Positions 18,038 to 26,801 of a stretch of 35,867 bases of DNA are shown here, in pieces. The translations under genes and the position numbers were made by a program. Position 1 is the first letter of the stretch; each line of letters opens with the position of its first letter. Source of the DNA: Flavobacterium sp. BFFFF2 (GTDB taxonomy: Bacteria > Bacteroidota > Bacteroidia > Flavobacteriales > Flavobacteriaceae); the NCBI GenBank assembly GCA_002256385.1, contig NKJD01000036.1, forward strand, positions 1 through 35,867, given 5' to 3'. The notes below the pieces were generated by a model. That model saw only the letters and a list, made by a program, of their open reading frames with translations, was not told the origin of the DNA and did no database searches.

Positions 18038-19165
18038 ATGAATATGCGCTTCTACCTCCTGTTAATTGCCTTTATTAGTGTTTTTAGCCCAATGCGGGCT
18101 CAAAAAAAATTCATTGTTCACACAGTGGCTTTTTACAATTTTGAAAACCTTTTTGACACCATCAACGACCCATTAATCAATGACGATGAATGGACTCCGA
18201 TAGGTGCACAACGTTGGACTGGTCGCCGTTACTTGAATAAATTAGATAATTTGGCGCGTGTTTTATCTGAGATCGGAACAGGTGATAACCCTGAACCTCC
18301 CGCTATTATTGGTGGAGCAGAAATTGAAAACCGCCAAGTGTTAGAAGATTTGGTCAAAAACCCGAAGTTAGTAAATCTTGATTACGGCATTGTTCATTTT
18401 GATTCGCCAGACAAGCGTGGAATTGACGTGGCACTTTTGTACCGCAAAAAATTCTTTAAACCCATCAGCTTTAAAAAAATACCACTCCTTATATATAAGG
18501 ATGTAACAGACGCAACAACCGAAAAGGAAAAGGAGAAAGACAAAGAAAAGGACAAAGAAGAAATCACCGATGACAAATCGAGCATAGATTTAAGCACCTC
18601 AAGGGTATTTACCCGCGATCAGTTGTTGGTAACAGGCATTTTAGATGGCGAAGAAGTGAGTTTTATTGTGAATCACTGGCCTTCCAGATCAGGAGGTGAA
18701 AAGAAAAGTTCTCCCTTTCGGGAAGCTGCTGGTGCATTGAACAGACGCATTATTGATTCATTATTTCAACGAAACCCGAACGCCAAAGTAATGACTATGG
18801 GTGATTTAAATGATGGAACTTACAACAGAAGCGTCAGAGTAGCTTTAGGTGCTAAAGTTAAAAAAGAGCAAGTGCATCAAGGCGATGTGTATAATCCATT
18901 TGACGAAATGTTTAACAATGGAATGGGTACCATTGCGCACCGAGATGCTTGGGATATTTTTGATCAAATTATTTTCTCAGAGGCTTTTCTCGGAAAAGAT
19001 TACAGTAGTTTCAAGTTTTGGAAAGCAGGTATTTATAACAAACCCTATTTAATCCAAACTACAGGGGCATACAAAGGATATCCGTTGCGGCATTCAAATA
19101 CAGAAGAAGGATTTAGCGATCACTTTGCCGTGTATATCTATTTGGTAAAGGAATTAAAAAAATAA
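18038..19165 (+). CDS. Secreted endonuclease/exonuclease/phosphatase-fold enzyme
   Basis: 375 residues with a signal peptide (YLLLIAFISVFSPMRAQ). The EEP metal-dependent phosphodiesterase fold is shown by NFENLFD (34-40), the metal-binding glutamate in IGGAEIEN (E95), RGIDVALLYR (128-136), NHWPSR (212-217), GDLND (255-259) and the terminal SDH (360-362, general base His). A Lys/Glu/Asp-rich insert at about 162-178 separates strands of the fold. Family members cut DNA or RNA, or act on phospholipids or phosphate esters; the RGIDVA, NHWPSR and GDLND combination is the type often labelled endonuclease in Flavobacteriia. It lies divergent to the receptor operon and upstream of nbaC by 10 bases. 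An internal ATG at 18044 is an equally possible start. Confidence 0.88.
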   Translation: MNMRFYLLLIAFISVFSPMRAQKKFIVHTVAFYNFENLFDTINDPLINDDEWTPIGAQRWTGRRYLNKLDNLARVLSEIGTGDNPEPPAIIGGAEIENRQVLEDLVKNPKLVNLDYGIVHFDSPDKRGIDVALLYRKKFFKPISFKKIPLLIYKDVTDATTEKEKEKDKEKDKEEITDDKSSIDLSTSRVFTRDQLLVTGILDGEEVSFIVNHWPSRSGGEKKSSPFREAAGALNRRIIDSLFQRNPNAKVMTMGDLNDGTYNRSVRVALGAKVKKEQVHQGDVYNPFDEMFNNGMGTIAHRDAWDIFDQIIFSEAFLGKDYSSFKFWKAGIYNKPYLIQTTGAYKGYPLRHSNTEEGFSDHFAVYIYLVKELKK

Positions 19166-19175
19166 TATTTCACAT

Positions 19176-19712
19176 ATGGCCATCCAACCTCCATTTAATC
19201 TAAAGGAATGGATCAATGAAAACAAGCAGTTGTTGCAACCTCCTGTTGGAAACAAAAATCTATACGTTGAATCGGGCGATTATATTATAATGGTAGTGGG
19301 TGGGCCAAACGCCAGACGCGATTATCATTACAACGAAACAGAAGAGTTATTTTATCAATTAGAAGGAACAATTTCGGTATTCATTCAAGAGGATGGGCAA
19401 AAAAAAGAAATGGTATTGCATCCAGGCGACATTTTTTTACTGCCAGCCAAAGTACCCCATTCTCCTTCAAGATTAGAAGGGTCAGTAGGTTTGGTTATTG
19501 AAAGAAAACGAGCAGGACAAGGGTTCACAGATGGCCTATTGTGGTTTTGCGCTTCCTGCAACCACCCATTGCACGAGGTTTATTTTGAATTGCATAATAT
19601 AGAAACTGATTTTTTACCTCATTTCAATCATTTTTACGGATCCGAAACGCTGCGTACTTGCCAAAAATGCGGTGCGAAAATGGAATCAGACCCTAGGTAT
19701 TCTGCAAAATAA
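19176..19712 (+). CDS. nbaC: 3-hydroxyanthranilate 3,4-dioxygenase
   Basis: Fe(II) ring-opening dioxygenase turning 3-hydroxyanthranilate into 2-amino-3-carboxymuconate semialdehyde, in the kynurenine pathway towards quinolinate/NAD or further catabolism. 178 residues, the bacterial length. The iron ligands H51, E57 and H95 and the second rubredoxin-like metal site C125/C128/C162/C165 fall at the same residue numbers as, from memory, in the characterised Ralstonia/Cupriavidus enzyme. It begins 10 bases after the EEP gene and could be co-transcribed with it. It converges on the SDR gene with 7 bases between stops. Also named haaO. Confidence 0.96.
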   Translation: MAIQPPFNLKEWINENKQLLQPPVGNKNLYVESGDYIIMVVGGPNARRDYHYNETEELFYQLEGTISVFIQEDGQKKEMVLHPGDIFLLPAKVPHSPSRLEGSVGLVIERKRAGQGFTDGLLWFCASCNHPLHEVYFELHNIETDFLPHFNHFYGSETLRTCQKCGAKMESDPRYSAK

Positions 19713-19719
19713 ACACTTT

Positions 19720-20397
19720 TTAAGGCGTACTTTTCGAAACGGGTAATACTTTCCCATTGTACCATTGATGCCCTTGCAAACTAAAGTCAAGAATGTAGTT
19801 TGCCATTTCTTGTGCAGTGACTGGTGCTTGATAACCAGGAAATGCTTCGGCCAACATTTCAGTTTGTACGGCGCCTAAAGCCAAGGCATTGAATGAAATC
19901 TGTTCCTCTTTATATTCTTCGGCCAATAATTCCATCAAGGTAATTACTGCAGCCTTGCTTGAGCTGTAAGCCGCTAAACCTGCAAATTTTGCACTGCCTT
20001 GCACGCCGCCCATGGAACTGATGGCCACCACATGGCTGCCCGATCGTAAAAAAGGCACACACACTTGTGTTAATGCAGCCACCCCAAACACATTTACCTT
20101 ATATATGTTTTCAAAATCGGTTAAAGTGGTAGCTGTAAACGGCTTAAATTGTAATGCACCAGCGTTGTGAATTAGCACATCGACCTGCTTCCAGTTGTTT
20201 GCTATCCAGTTTGAGACGCTTTGAATTTCATTTTCGTTAGACAAATCGACAGACAATAACTGAATGGCTGGGTGCGCTTGTAAATCGGTGTTGATTTGTC
20301 GTGAAAGGGCCAACACCTGATGCCCTTGTGAGGCAGCCAACAAGGCCAATTCTTTGCCAATACCTCGAGATGCGCCGGTTATAATTATGTTTTTCAT
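19720..20397 (-). CDS. Short-chain dehydrogenase/reductase
   Basis: 225 residues, a classical SDR with NAD(P)-binding TGASRGIGK at the N-terminus, NAGA in the 80s, the catalytic serine in VAISSMGG and YSSSKAA supplying Tyr and Lys. The C-terminus after ALGAVQTEM is short. It sits tail-to-tail with 3-hydroxyanthranilate dioxygenase, a pairing that suggests (but does not prove) a role in tryptophan/kynurenine metabolism. The substrate is unknown. It lies downstream of a strong hairpin, so it is probably transcribed from its own promoter. Confidence 0.88.
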   Translation of the reverse strand: MKNIIITGASRGIGKELALLAASQGHQVLALSRQINTDLQAHPAIQLLSVDLSNENEIQSVSNWIANNWKQVDVLIHNAGALQFKPFTATTLTDFENIYKVNVFGVAALTQVCVPFLRSGSHVVAISSMGGVQGSAKFAGLAAYSSSKAAVITLMELLAEEYKEEQISFNALALGAVQTEMLAEAFPGYQAPVTAQEMANYILDFSLQGHQWYNGKVLPVSKSTP

Positions 20398-20422
20398 TTC
20401 TATTGGGATTTTATAAAAACAA

Positions 20423-20447
20423 CAAAGCCACGCATGGCGTGGCTTTG
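20423..20447 (-). terminator. Terminator of the small lipoprotein gene
   Basis: Perfect 11-bp stem CAAAGCCACGC / GCGTGGCTTTG with a 3-base loop, followed on the minus strand by TTGTTTTT. It lies 22 bases past the small lipoprotein stop and upstream of the SDR start, so it separates the two. Confidence 0.88.
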
Positions 20448-20469
20448 GTAAATCAGAACGAGGTTCTAA

Positions 20470-20691
20470 TTATTTTTTTGCAGGCTCAGCAGCAGGAGCA
20501 GCAGCAGGAGCTTCAGCTGGCATAGCAGCAGTTGTATCAGCAGCAGTTGTATCAGCAGCAGGAGCAGCCTCTTCAACTGGAGTTACAGCAGTTGTATCAA
20601 CAGCTTCTCCTTCAGTTTTGTTTTCGTTTTGTTTGCAAGATACTACTGTCAAAGCAGCAATAACAGCCAAGCTTAAGATTACTTTTTTCAT
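20470..20691 (-). CDS. Small Ala/Pro/Thr-rich lipoprotein
   Basis: 73 residues. The lipoprotein signal MKKVILSLAVIAALTVVSC (C19) is followed by KQNENKTEGE and then a low-complexity tail of repeated AADTTA and PAEAPAAAPAAEPAKK. The mature part has no predicted fold and is probably an extended linker anchored to a membrane. It is flanked by a near-ideal promoter and a strong terminator, so it is a single-gene unit and likely well expressed. Similar short lipoproteins are common in Flavobacteriia; the function is unknown. The tail repeat is coded by GCAGCAG-type DNA repeats and may vary in length. Confidence 0.85.
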   Translation of the reverse strand: MKKVILSLAVIAALTVVSCKQNENKTEGEAVDTTAVTPVEEAAPAADTTAADTTAAMPAEAPAAAPAAEPAKK

Positions 20692-20728
20692 TTTTTTAAT
20701 TATAAAAGGTTAATTATTAATTCGCGAG

Positions 20729-20757
20729 CAAAGATATAAATTTTTTTTACGGTCAAA
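20729..20757 (-). promoter_or_regulatory. Promoter of the small lipoprotein gene
   Basis: On the minus strand TTTG (20754-20757), a 17-base spacer, then TATCTTTG (20729-20736). This is a near-ideal Bacteroidota promoter (TTTG / TAnnTTTG), with an A-tract in the spacer. It lies 37 bases upstream of the start codon. Confidence 0.8.
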
Positions 20758-20832
20758 AATAAATTTTCATCTGTTTGAAAAATTCATCTCTCATTTTCTC
20801 ATTTTGTAATTAACAAATACCGTGCCAAAACT

Positions 20833-22980
20833 TTATTTCACGATGGTTAATTCAGAAATAATATTTTTTGCTCCGGCAAACTGATCGATGATAAACAACA
20901 CATAACGCGCGTCAACCATGATGTTTCTGCAAATTTCTGGGCTGTAAAAAATATCACTCATGGTACCTTCCCATACCCGATCAAAATTTAACCCAATTAA
21001 GTTCCCTTTGGCGTCCAAGGCCGGACTACCCGAATTGCCGCCAGTGGTGTGGTTGGTCGCAATAAATGCCAAGGGCATTTTACCATGGTCACCGTAGGGG
21101 CCATAGTCTTTCTTGGCGTGCAATTGCAATAATTTTTGAGGCACGTCAAACTCATAATCACCAGGAATGTATTTTTCCAATACCCCATCAAGGGTTGTGA
21201 TGGGCTCATAATGCACCGCATCAGACGGCGAATAGCCTTTTACTTTTCCATAAGTAATACGCAAAGTGCTGTTGGCGTCGGGAAACAAACGCGCTTCAGC
21301 AGGGCTTAGCGCAATGATTTCTTTCATGTAACTGCGTTGCAAGCCGGCAATTTTGGTGTTGAGCAGGTCATAGGCACCCGCCACGTTTTTATAATGCGCA
21401 ACCGCCAATTGCGAAGCCAACACAAATCCTGGATCTGCCGCTAATTTGGTACGGACCTCTTGAGCCGATCCTTGCAATAAGGCTTGTAATTTGGTCCAAT
21501 CGGCCAATGCCGATTCTTGGTACAACTTCGATAGGTTCAAAGCCGGATTGCTGTTTTGCAATTCAGCCACCTTAAAAGCCTTCGGGTATTTGTTGTGATA
21601 GATTTCAAGTAAAGCTTGCGCCACATCTTGGTCAACTACCGGATTAAAGTCTTTGTAAAAATCGCCTAAGCCAGCCAGCATTTTGGTTTTGCGGTCATTA
21701 AATGCCGCTTCGCCTTTGGTCACAAACAGCTGATCCATCATGTATAATTTGATACCCACTGAAAGCAACTCAGTGTTTCGAACTGCAATTTCATTAAATA
21801 ACTCGCGTGCCAACGCTAGTGATTCAATGGCTTTGTAATTGGTTTCAAAGTCGTTAAATAATTGAACAACTTGGTCTTTTTTGCCTGCTTTTTCGGCCAA
21901 TAGCACCAGTTGGGCTTCCATTTTTTTCTTTTCTTCAACGGCATGTGCCTTTTTGAGGCCTTTTGATTCGCCGATCCATTTTTTCCAGTAATTAGCTACC
22001 CCTGCATATTTTGATGCATATTGAATTTTAACGGCTTGATCCTTGCGCATGTACCGATCTTGGATTTTCAGGGCGGCATCGCGCACTTCAATACGGGCTG
22101 GATTTATGGTGTTTAAAATTTGTTCCACCGCCACGGCAGGCAAATATTCTTGGGTGCGACCCGGATAGCCCATCACCATGGTAAAATCACCTTCTTTGAT
22201 GCCTTTAATTGAAATAGGGAAAAAGTGTTTGGGTTTGTATGGTACGTTGGTGTTGGCAAACTCGGCTGGGTGATTGTCGGCATCGGCGTAAATGCGAAAC
22301 AAGGAGAAATCGCCCGTATGCCGTGGCCAAACCCAGTTGTCAGTGTCTGATCCAAATTTTCCTATTGAACTTGGCGGCGCCCCCACCAATCGGATGTCGC
22401 GGAAGGTTTCGGTGACAAATAGAATGTATTGATTGCCATCAAACATGGAACGAACCATCACTTCTTGCCAAGTCTCGCGCACAAAATCTTTGGTTAATTT
22501 GGCAATGTTTGTTTGAATTTTTTGCGCTTTTGCCGCTTCGTCATCTGTGTCGCTGACGCCATCTAGAATCGTTTTGGTTACTTCCTCAATGCGTGCCACA
22601 AAAGTGACGACCATGCCTTTGTTGGGCAATTCTTGTTGTTTGGAATAGGCCCAAAAACCATCGCGCAAATAATCGTGTTCCACACTCGAGTGATTCTGAA
22701 TGGCGTCGAACCCGCAGTGGTGGTTGGTTAAAATGAGCCCTTCTGGCGAAATTACTTCGGCGGTGCAACCCCCATCAAACTGAGGAACCGCATCTTTTAA
22801 ACTCGAATGGTTAATACTGTAAATGTCATCGGCGGATAGTTTTAAGCCTAGTTTTTTCATTTCGGCTTCATTTCTTCCTTTTAATAATGAAGGAATCCAC
22901 ATGCCCCCTTGTTGGGCGAACGCCGTCCCTGCCCATAAAAGCGCAAGAATGACATAATTCAAAGTATATTTTTTAAACAT
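20833..22980 (-). CDS. dpp11: S46 dipeptidyl peptidase, DPP11 type
   Basis: 715 residues, the normal S46 length, with a signal peptide (1-22, AFAQ end) for periplasmic location. Chymotrypsin-like catalytic residues: His in LTNHHCGFDAIQ (H88), the Asp region near GDFSLFRIYADADNHP, and Ser in TTGGNSGSPALD (S650). Eighteen residues after the serine is R668 in LNFDRVWEGTMSDI; the equivalent arginine (R673 in Porphyromonas gingivalis DPP11) binds acidic P1 side chains, while DPP7 has glycine there. It should therefore release dipeptides ending in Asp or Glu for uptake. It is followed upstream by cmk with 30 bases between; no own terminator is seen. Confidence 0.93.
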   Translation of the reverse strand: MFKKYTLNYVILALLWAGTAFAQQGGMWIPSLLKGRNEAEMKKLGLKLSADDIYSINHSSLKDAVPQFDGGCTAEVISPEGLILTNHHCGFDAIQNHSSVEHDYLRDGFWAYSKQQELPNKGMVVTFVARIEEVTKTILDGVSDTDDEAAKAQKIQTNIAKLTKDFVRETWQEVMVRSMFDGNQYILFVTETFRDIRLVGAPPSSIGKFGSDTDNWVWPRHTGDFSLFRIYADADNHPAEFANTNVPYKPKHFFPISIKGIKEGDFTMVMGYPGRTQEYLPAVAVEQILNTINPARIEVRDAALKIQDRYMRKDQAVKIQYASKYAGVANYWKKWIGESKGLKKAHAVEEKKKMEAQLVLLAEKAGKKDQVVQLFNDFETNYKAIESLALARELFNEIAVRNTELLSVGIKLYMMDQLFVTKGEAAFNDRKTKMLAGLGDFYKDFNPVVDQDVAQALLEIYHNKYPKAFKVAELQNSNPALNLSKLYQESALADWTKLQALLQGSAQEVRTKLAADPGFVLASQLAVAHYKNVAGAYDLLNTKIAGLQRSYMKEIIALSPAEARLFPDANSTLRITYGKVKGYSPSDAVHYEPITTLDGVLEKYIPGDYEFDVPQKLLQLHAKKDYGPYGDHGKMPLAFIATNHTTGGNSGSPALDAKGNLIGLNFDRVWEGTMSDIFYSPEICRNIMVDARYVLFIIDQFAGAKNIISELTIVK

Positions 22981-23010
22981 AGGTAAAGCTGCTTAAATTT
23001 TGAAAAATAA

Positions 23011-23700
23011 TTATTGATTTGTTTTCTGTAAAATAAATGCCAACACCTGATCCAATTGCTCTTCGCGGCTAATGTGAGAATTGTCTAATTCCCAAGCATC
23101 ATCGGCTTTGCGCAATGGAGAATCATCGCGGTGTGTGTCAATGTAGTCGCGTTCTTGCACATTATGAAGCACAGCCTCAAAATCAACTTGTTCGCCTTTT
23201 TGAGTTAGTTCGTCAAAACGGCGTTGTGCCCTGGTTTCGGGACTGGCGGTCATAAAGATTTTGGCTTCAGCATTAGGAAAAACAACCGTGCCAATATCGC
23301 GGCCATCCATCACGATGCCTTTGTCTTTGCCCATGGCTTGTTGTTGTTGCACCAACAATTGGCGCACTTCTGAAATTTCGGCAATTTTGCTCACAAACTG
23401 TGAAACCGCCAACGTCCGAATGTCATTTTCGACCAAAACCCCGTTGAGATACATTTCACCAAAACCCAAGGTTGGATTAAACTGAAAGCGCAATTCAATA
23501 GCTGGCAAAGCTGCAATAAGCCGTTCAGGAACTACTTTTCCGTCAACAATGCACTTGTTTTGAATAGCAAATAAGGTGATGGCCCGATACATGGCACCTG
23601 TATCAACGTAAACAAACCCAAGTTTGGTGGCAAGCGCTTTGGCCAAAGTACTTTTTCCGGTTGACGAAAAACCGTCAATAGCAACAATAATTGGATTCAT
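23011..23700 (-). CDS. cmk: Cytidylate kinase
   Basis: Phosphorylates CMP and dCMP with ATP in the cytoplasm. 229 residues from the ATG at 23700. The P-loop GFSSTGKST is at residues 10-18, followed by YVDTGAMYRAIT (CMP site), VMDGRDIGTVVFPNAEAKIF and the LID-region arginines in RAQRRFDELTQKG and RDYIDTHRDDSPLRKADDA, all typical of Cmk. A frame reaching 23871 adds 57 residues that overlap porQ and resemble no family member, so it is rejected. It lies 70 bases after porQ in the same direction; porQ and cmk are often neighbours in Bacteroidota. Confidence 0.96.
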   Translation of the reverse strand: MNPIIVAIDGFSSTGKSTLAKALATKLGFVYVDTGAMYRAITLFAIQNKCIVDGKVVPERLIAALPAIELRFQFNPTLGFGEMYLNGVLVENDIRTLAVSQFVSKIAEISEVRQLLVQQQQAMGKDKGIVMDGRDIGTVVFPNAEAKIFMTASPETRAQRRFDELTQKGEQVDFEAVLHNVQERDYIDTHRDDSPLRKADDAWELDNSHISREEQLDQVLAFILQKTNQ

Positions 23701-23770
23701 AATAAAAAAAACGCGCTGTTTTACGGCAAAATTTGACCGGCGAACGACGGCAGCGAAAGTACTACTTTTT

Positions 23771-24796
23771 TTATTGCAGGTCGATATTGAGGCCAAACAA
23801 ACTGGTGTTTGAAGCCAGGGTATATCTCGAATAAGAATAGTTGAATTTGATGTGGTTAAAGCGCAAACCAAAACCGAGGCAAATACCCGAAAAATTCCGC
23901 TGTTCCTCTAAACTCAGTTCTTCGCCGCGTCGAAAATTATAGCCAATTCGGAGGTTGAATATGCGCTTTGGAAACAATTCGGCACCAATAATTACGTGGC
24001 GCAGGGCATTGTTAAAAAAAGATACTTTTTCGGGGGTTGAACTCCCATCAATAGACGATTGTGCCCGGTTCGGGTTGGAAAAGGCAATGTCCCATTGTTG
24101 TAAATTTTCGAGGGTTAAATGCCAGCGCAAAGGCATATTTTCAAGGTCTTGTGAAATACCCACCATAAGTTCGGTAGGCAGTCGTTCATTAATGCCCGAA
24201 TAGGTTTTAAGCTGATAGCCCCAGTTGCGGAGGGTGACTGCCACGTAAATGCCATTTTCTACATCTTTGTAAAGCGCACCTATATCGGCTCCCATGCCAT
24301 ATGACGAATAAGACTCTAATTGAGAGGTGATGAATTTTAAATTTACCCCCAAATAAACAGGTAAATCTTCTACTTGAGTGGCCGAACCAACCACCAAAGC
24401 CCCTTCATTACCAGTAAAACTGGCTGTTTTTTGGCCACTGGCATCATAGCCTTCAAAGGTGCCATAATTAATGTACTGCATCCCAAAAAACAAAGTGGTA
24501 TTGCTTCTACTTAAAGTGGTTGCATAAGAGGCAGTGCCGTAATTGATGTCACCGAAATAACTGGCATAGTTGGCCGACAATTTGTTGTCCATTTCATCGT
24601 GAATGGTGGCCGGATTAAAGTGTGCCTGATTGACATCTTCGTCGTAAAGGGTTAAAATTTTACCCCCCAAAGCGGCCTGACGGGGCGAGGTCACCAAGTT
24701 TAAAAATTGATATACAGACTTGCCGCCTACTTGTGCTTGACAAGTAAGGGTGCTCCAAATTGCAACAAAGAATAGCCAATGCTTGGTTTTGATCAT
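23771..24796 (-). CDS. porQ: Type IX secretion system protein PorQ
   Basis: 341 residues with a signal peptide ending near CQAQ (residue 22). The mature protein starts with GGKSVYQFLNLVTSPRQAAL, the PorQ signature, and continues as a PorV-like outer-membrane beta-barrel with NPATIHDEMDNKLSANYASY and a terminal YSRYTLASNTSLFGLNIDL. PorQ together with PorV, PorU and PorZ forms the cell-surface attachment complex in Porphyromonas gingivalis. Its presence agrees with the T9SS cargo at 8930-12928, though the rest of the machine is outside the window. It is followed by cmk in the same orientation. Confidence 0.93.
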   Translation of the reverse strand: MIKTKHWLFFVAIWSTLTCQAQVGGKSVYQFLNLVTSPRQAALGGKILTLYDEDVNQAHFNPATIHDEMDNKLSANYASYFGDINYGTASYATTLSRSNTTLFFGMQYINYGTFEGYDASGQKTASFTGNEGALVVGSATQVEDLPVYLGVNLKFITSQLESYSSYGMGADIGALYKDVENGIYVAVTLRNWGYQLKTYSGINERLPTELMVGISQDLENMPLRWHLTLENLQQWDIAFSNPNRAQSSIDGSSTPEKVSFFNNALRHVIIGAELFPKRIFNLRIGYNFRRGEELSLEEQRNFSGICLGFGLRFNHIKFNYSYSRYTLASNTSLFGLNIDLQ

Positions 24797-24884
24797 GGTT
24801 TTGTTTTGCCAAAATAGCGGCTATAACCCAAATGGTTATTCGGCTTTAACGAACGTGCGAAGGTATTATTTTAGGGGGAAACAA

Positions 24885-26801
24885 TTAAATTGGTTGATGA
24901 AGTTTACTGTGTTTGCGGCTATAGCCAAAATATATAACCAATCCAATCAGCAGCCAGATGCCAAAATAGAACCAATTCCACACACTGAGTTCGGCCATCA
25001 TGTACAAGCAACAAACCAAACCAAGCAGCGGAATTAGCGACAAATTGGCTTTCCAAGTCCACACAACAAGGCCTAGAAGTACTATTATAAAAATCCACAT
25101 CGGGATTTTGTGTTGAAATAATGACCAACCCGTTGCATAGGTATACTTTTTGTCGACGGGCATTTTTTGAAGCACTTGGTTGTAAACGGTGGGGTTTTTA
25201 GCCAAAGCAGTTAATTGCGCTTCCACATCTTTTTGCTGCACATCTACTTCTGGTCTTGTTTGTAGCCATTGCTGCACCACCGAAATGTCTGTAGTTGAAA
25301 GCGAAGTAACCAATTCATCGGGCGATTTGGGCTGGGGGCTGTTTTGCAGAAAATCAATGCTCTCTTGGCGGAAATTAGTGAACGAAATGTAGGCTGCAAC
25401 TAAAAGAAGCAACGGAAAAATGTATTTGGCATTGACATAAGGCGTTTTAAATTTACCTCGTGGGATGTCTTTTTTGTTTTGAAGCACCAACACACCCGCG
25501 CAAACCAACACAAAGGCAAACAACGTTCCGATGCTACACAAATCGGTCACCATGGTTAAATTAAGAAACAGCGCTGGTATCGCTACCACAAAACCTGTAA
25601 CTATGGTAGCAAATGAAGGCGTGTGAAATTTGGGGTGTACTTTGGCAAATTTAGGCGGCAACAAGCCATCGCGGCTCATGCTCATCCAAATGCGCGGTTG
25701 TCCCATTTGAAACACCAATAACACACTGGCCATGGCCACTACGGCGCTGACGGCAATGATTCCCGACATCCAACCGAGGTTTAATTGGCCAAATACAAAG
25801 GCCAGCGGATCACCGACATCGAGCTTGTCGTAAGGCACCATGCCCGTTAGCACCAAGGCAATGACTGAATATAAAACGGTACATATAATAATGGCCCACA
25901 TCATGCCTCGTGGCAAATCGCGTTGTGGATTTTTGCATTCTTCGGCGGTGGTGGAAATGGCATCAAAACCAATATAGGCAAAGAACACCGCCGACACGCC
26001 TTTCAAAATTCCTGCTGCGCCATTGGGTGCAAATGGGTGCCAATTTTCCGTATCAATATAAAATACGCCAACCGCAATGACCAATAATATAATGCACAAT
26101 TTTACGGCAACCATCATATTAGAAGCATTGCGCGATTCTTTCATGCCGCGATACACCAAAGCCGTAATGAAAACGATGATAAATAGGGCGGGCAAATCGG
26201 CTATTAAATGGAAGGAACCCAAAGTCGGGCAACTGTTCCAAGCGGTATATGCCGCTTGCAAAGGCGCATCGAGTTGTGCAAAGGGTTTTCCTCCTTGCAT
26301 CAAGGCCAAGGCATCTTGATAGCCATTGGAAGCGGTCAAATAATCCATTTGCACCCATTGAGGCAACGAAAACCCACTGTTTTCAAGGAGTCCCGTAAAA
26401 TAATCGCTCCATGATATGGCCACCGTGATGTTGCCAATGGCGTATTCCATAATGAGGGCCCAACCTATAATCCAGGCAATAATTTCGCCAAATGCGACGT
26501 ACGAATAGGTATATGCGCTGCCCGAAACGGGTACCATGGAGGCAAATTCAGCATAAGCAAAAGCCGCAAAACCGCAGGCAATGGCTGTAAATAAAAACAA
26601 AAAGATGACTGCTGGGCCTCCGTCGGCACTGGCTTTGCCAATGGTACTAAAAATACCTGCACCGATAATGGCCGCAATGCCAAAGGCGGTTAAATCACGA
26701 GCGGTGAGGTGTTTGCCTAAAGACGGATGATCGCCAGCCCCTTGCAAACGCATTTGTTCAAGTATATGAGGGATCGATTTTTTGCGAAATAATTTTTTCA
26801 T
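24885..26801 (-). CDS. APC-family amino-acid permease
   Basis: 638 residues, inner membrane. TM1 carries the unwound substrate-binding GAGIF (47-51) and TM6 the GFDAISTTAEECKNP motif (278-292), both typical of cationic-amino-acid-transporter-like APC proteins. Two hydrophilic inserts are unusual for bacterial APC members of about 480-500 residues: residues ~141-200 and ~476-565, the latter helical and charged between late membrane segments, with two to three more segments after it. The protein ends SRKHSKLHQPI. Probably a proton-coupled amino-acid symporter; substrate unknown. A TATGTTTG -7 box lies 34 bases upstream. It may serve amino acids released by the nearby peptidases. Confidence 0.93.
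   Translation of the reverse strand: MKKLFRKKSIPHILEQMRLQGAGDHPSLGKHLTARDLTAFGIAAIIGAGIFSTIGKASADGGPAVIFLFLFTAIACGFAAFAYAEFASMVPVSGSAYTYSYVAFGEIIAWIIGWALIMEYAIGNITVAISWSDYFTGLLENSGFSLPQWVQMDYLTASNGYQDALALMQGGKPFAQLDAPLQAAYTAWNSCPTLGSFHLIADLPALFIIVFITALVYRGMKESRNASNMMVAVKLCIILLVIAVGVFYIDTENWHPFAPNGAAGILKGVSAVFFAYIGFDAISTTAEECKNPQRDLPRGMMWAIIICTVLYSVIALVLTGMVPYDKLDVGDPLAFVFGQLNLGWMSGIIAVSAVVAMASVLLVFQMGQPRIWMSMSRDGLLPPKFAKVHPKFHTPSFATIVTGFVVAIPALFLNLTMVTDLCSIGTLFAFVLVCAGVLVLQNKKDIPRGKFKTPYVNAKYIFPLLLLVAAYISFTNFRQESIDFLQNSPQPKSPDELVTSLSTTDISVVQQWLQTRPEVDVQQKDVEAQLTALAKNPTVYNQVLQKMPVDKKYTYATGWSLFQHKIPMWIFIIVLLGLVVWTWKANLSLIPLLGLVCCLYMMAELSVWNWFYFGIWLLIGLVIYFGYSRKHSKLHQPI

Noticed and set aside
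23701..23871. Extended start of cmk
   Set aside because: It overlaps the 3' end of porQ and adds 57 residues before the conserved P-loop start of the family.
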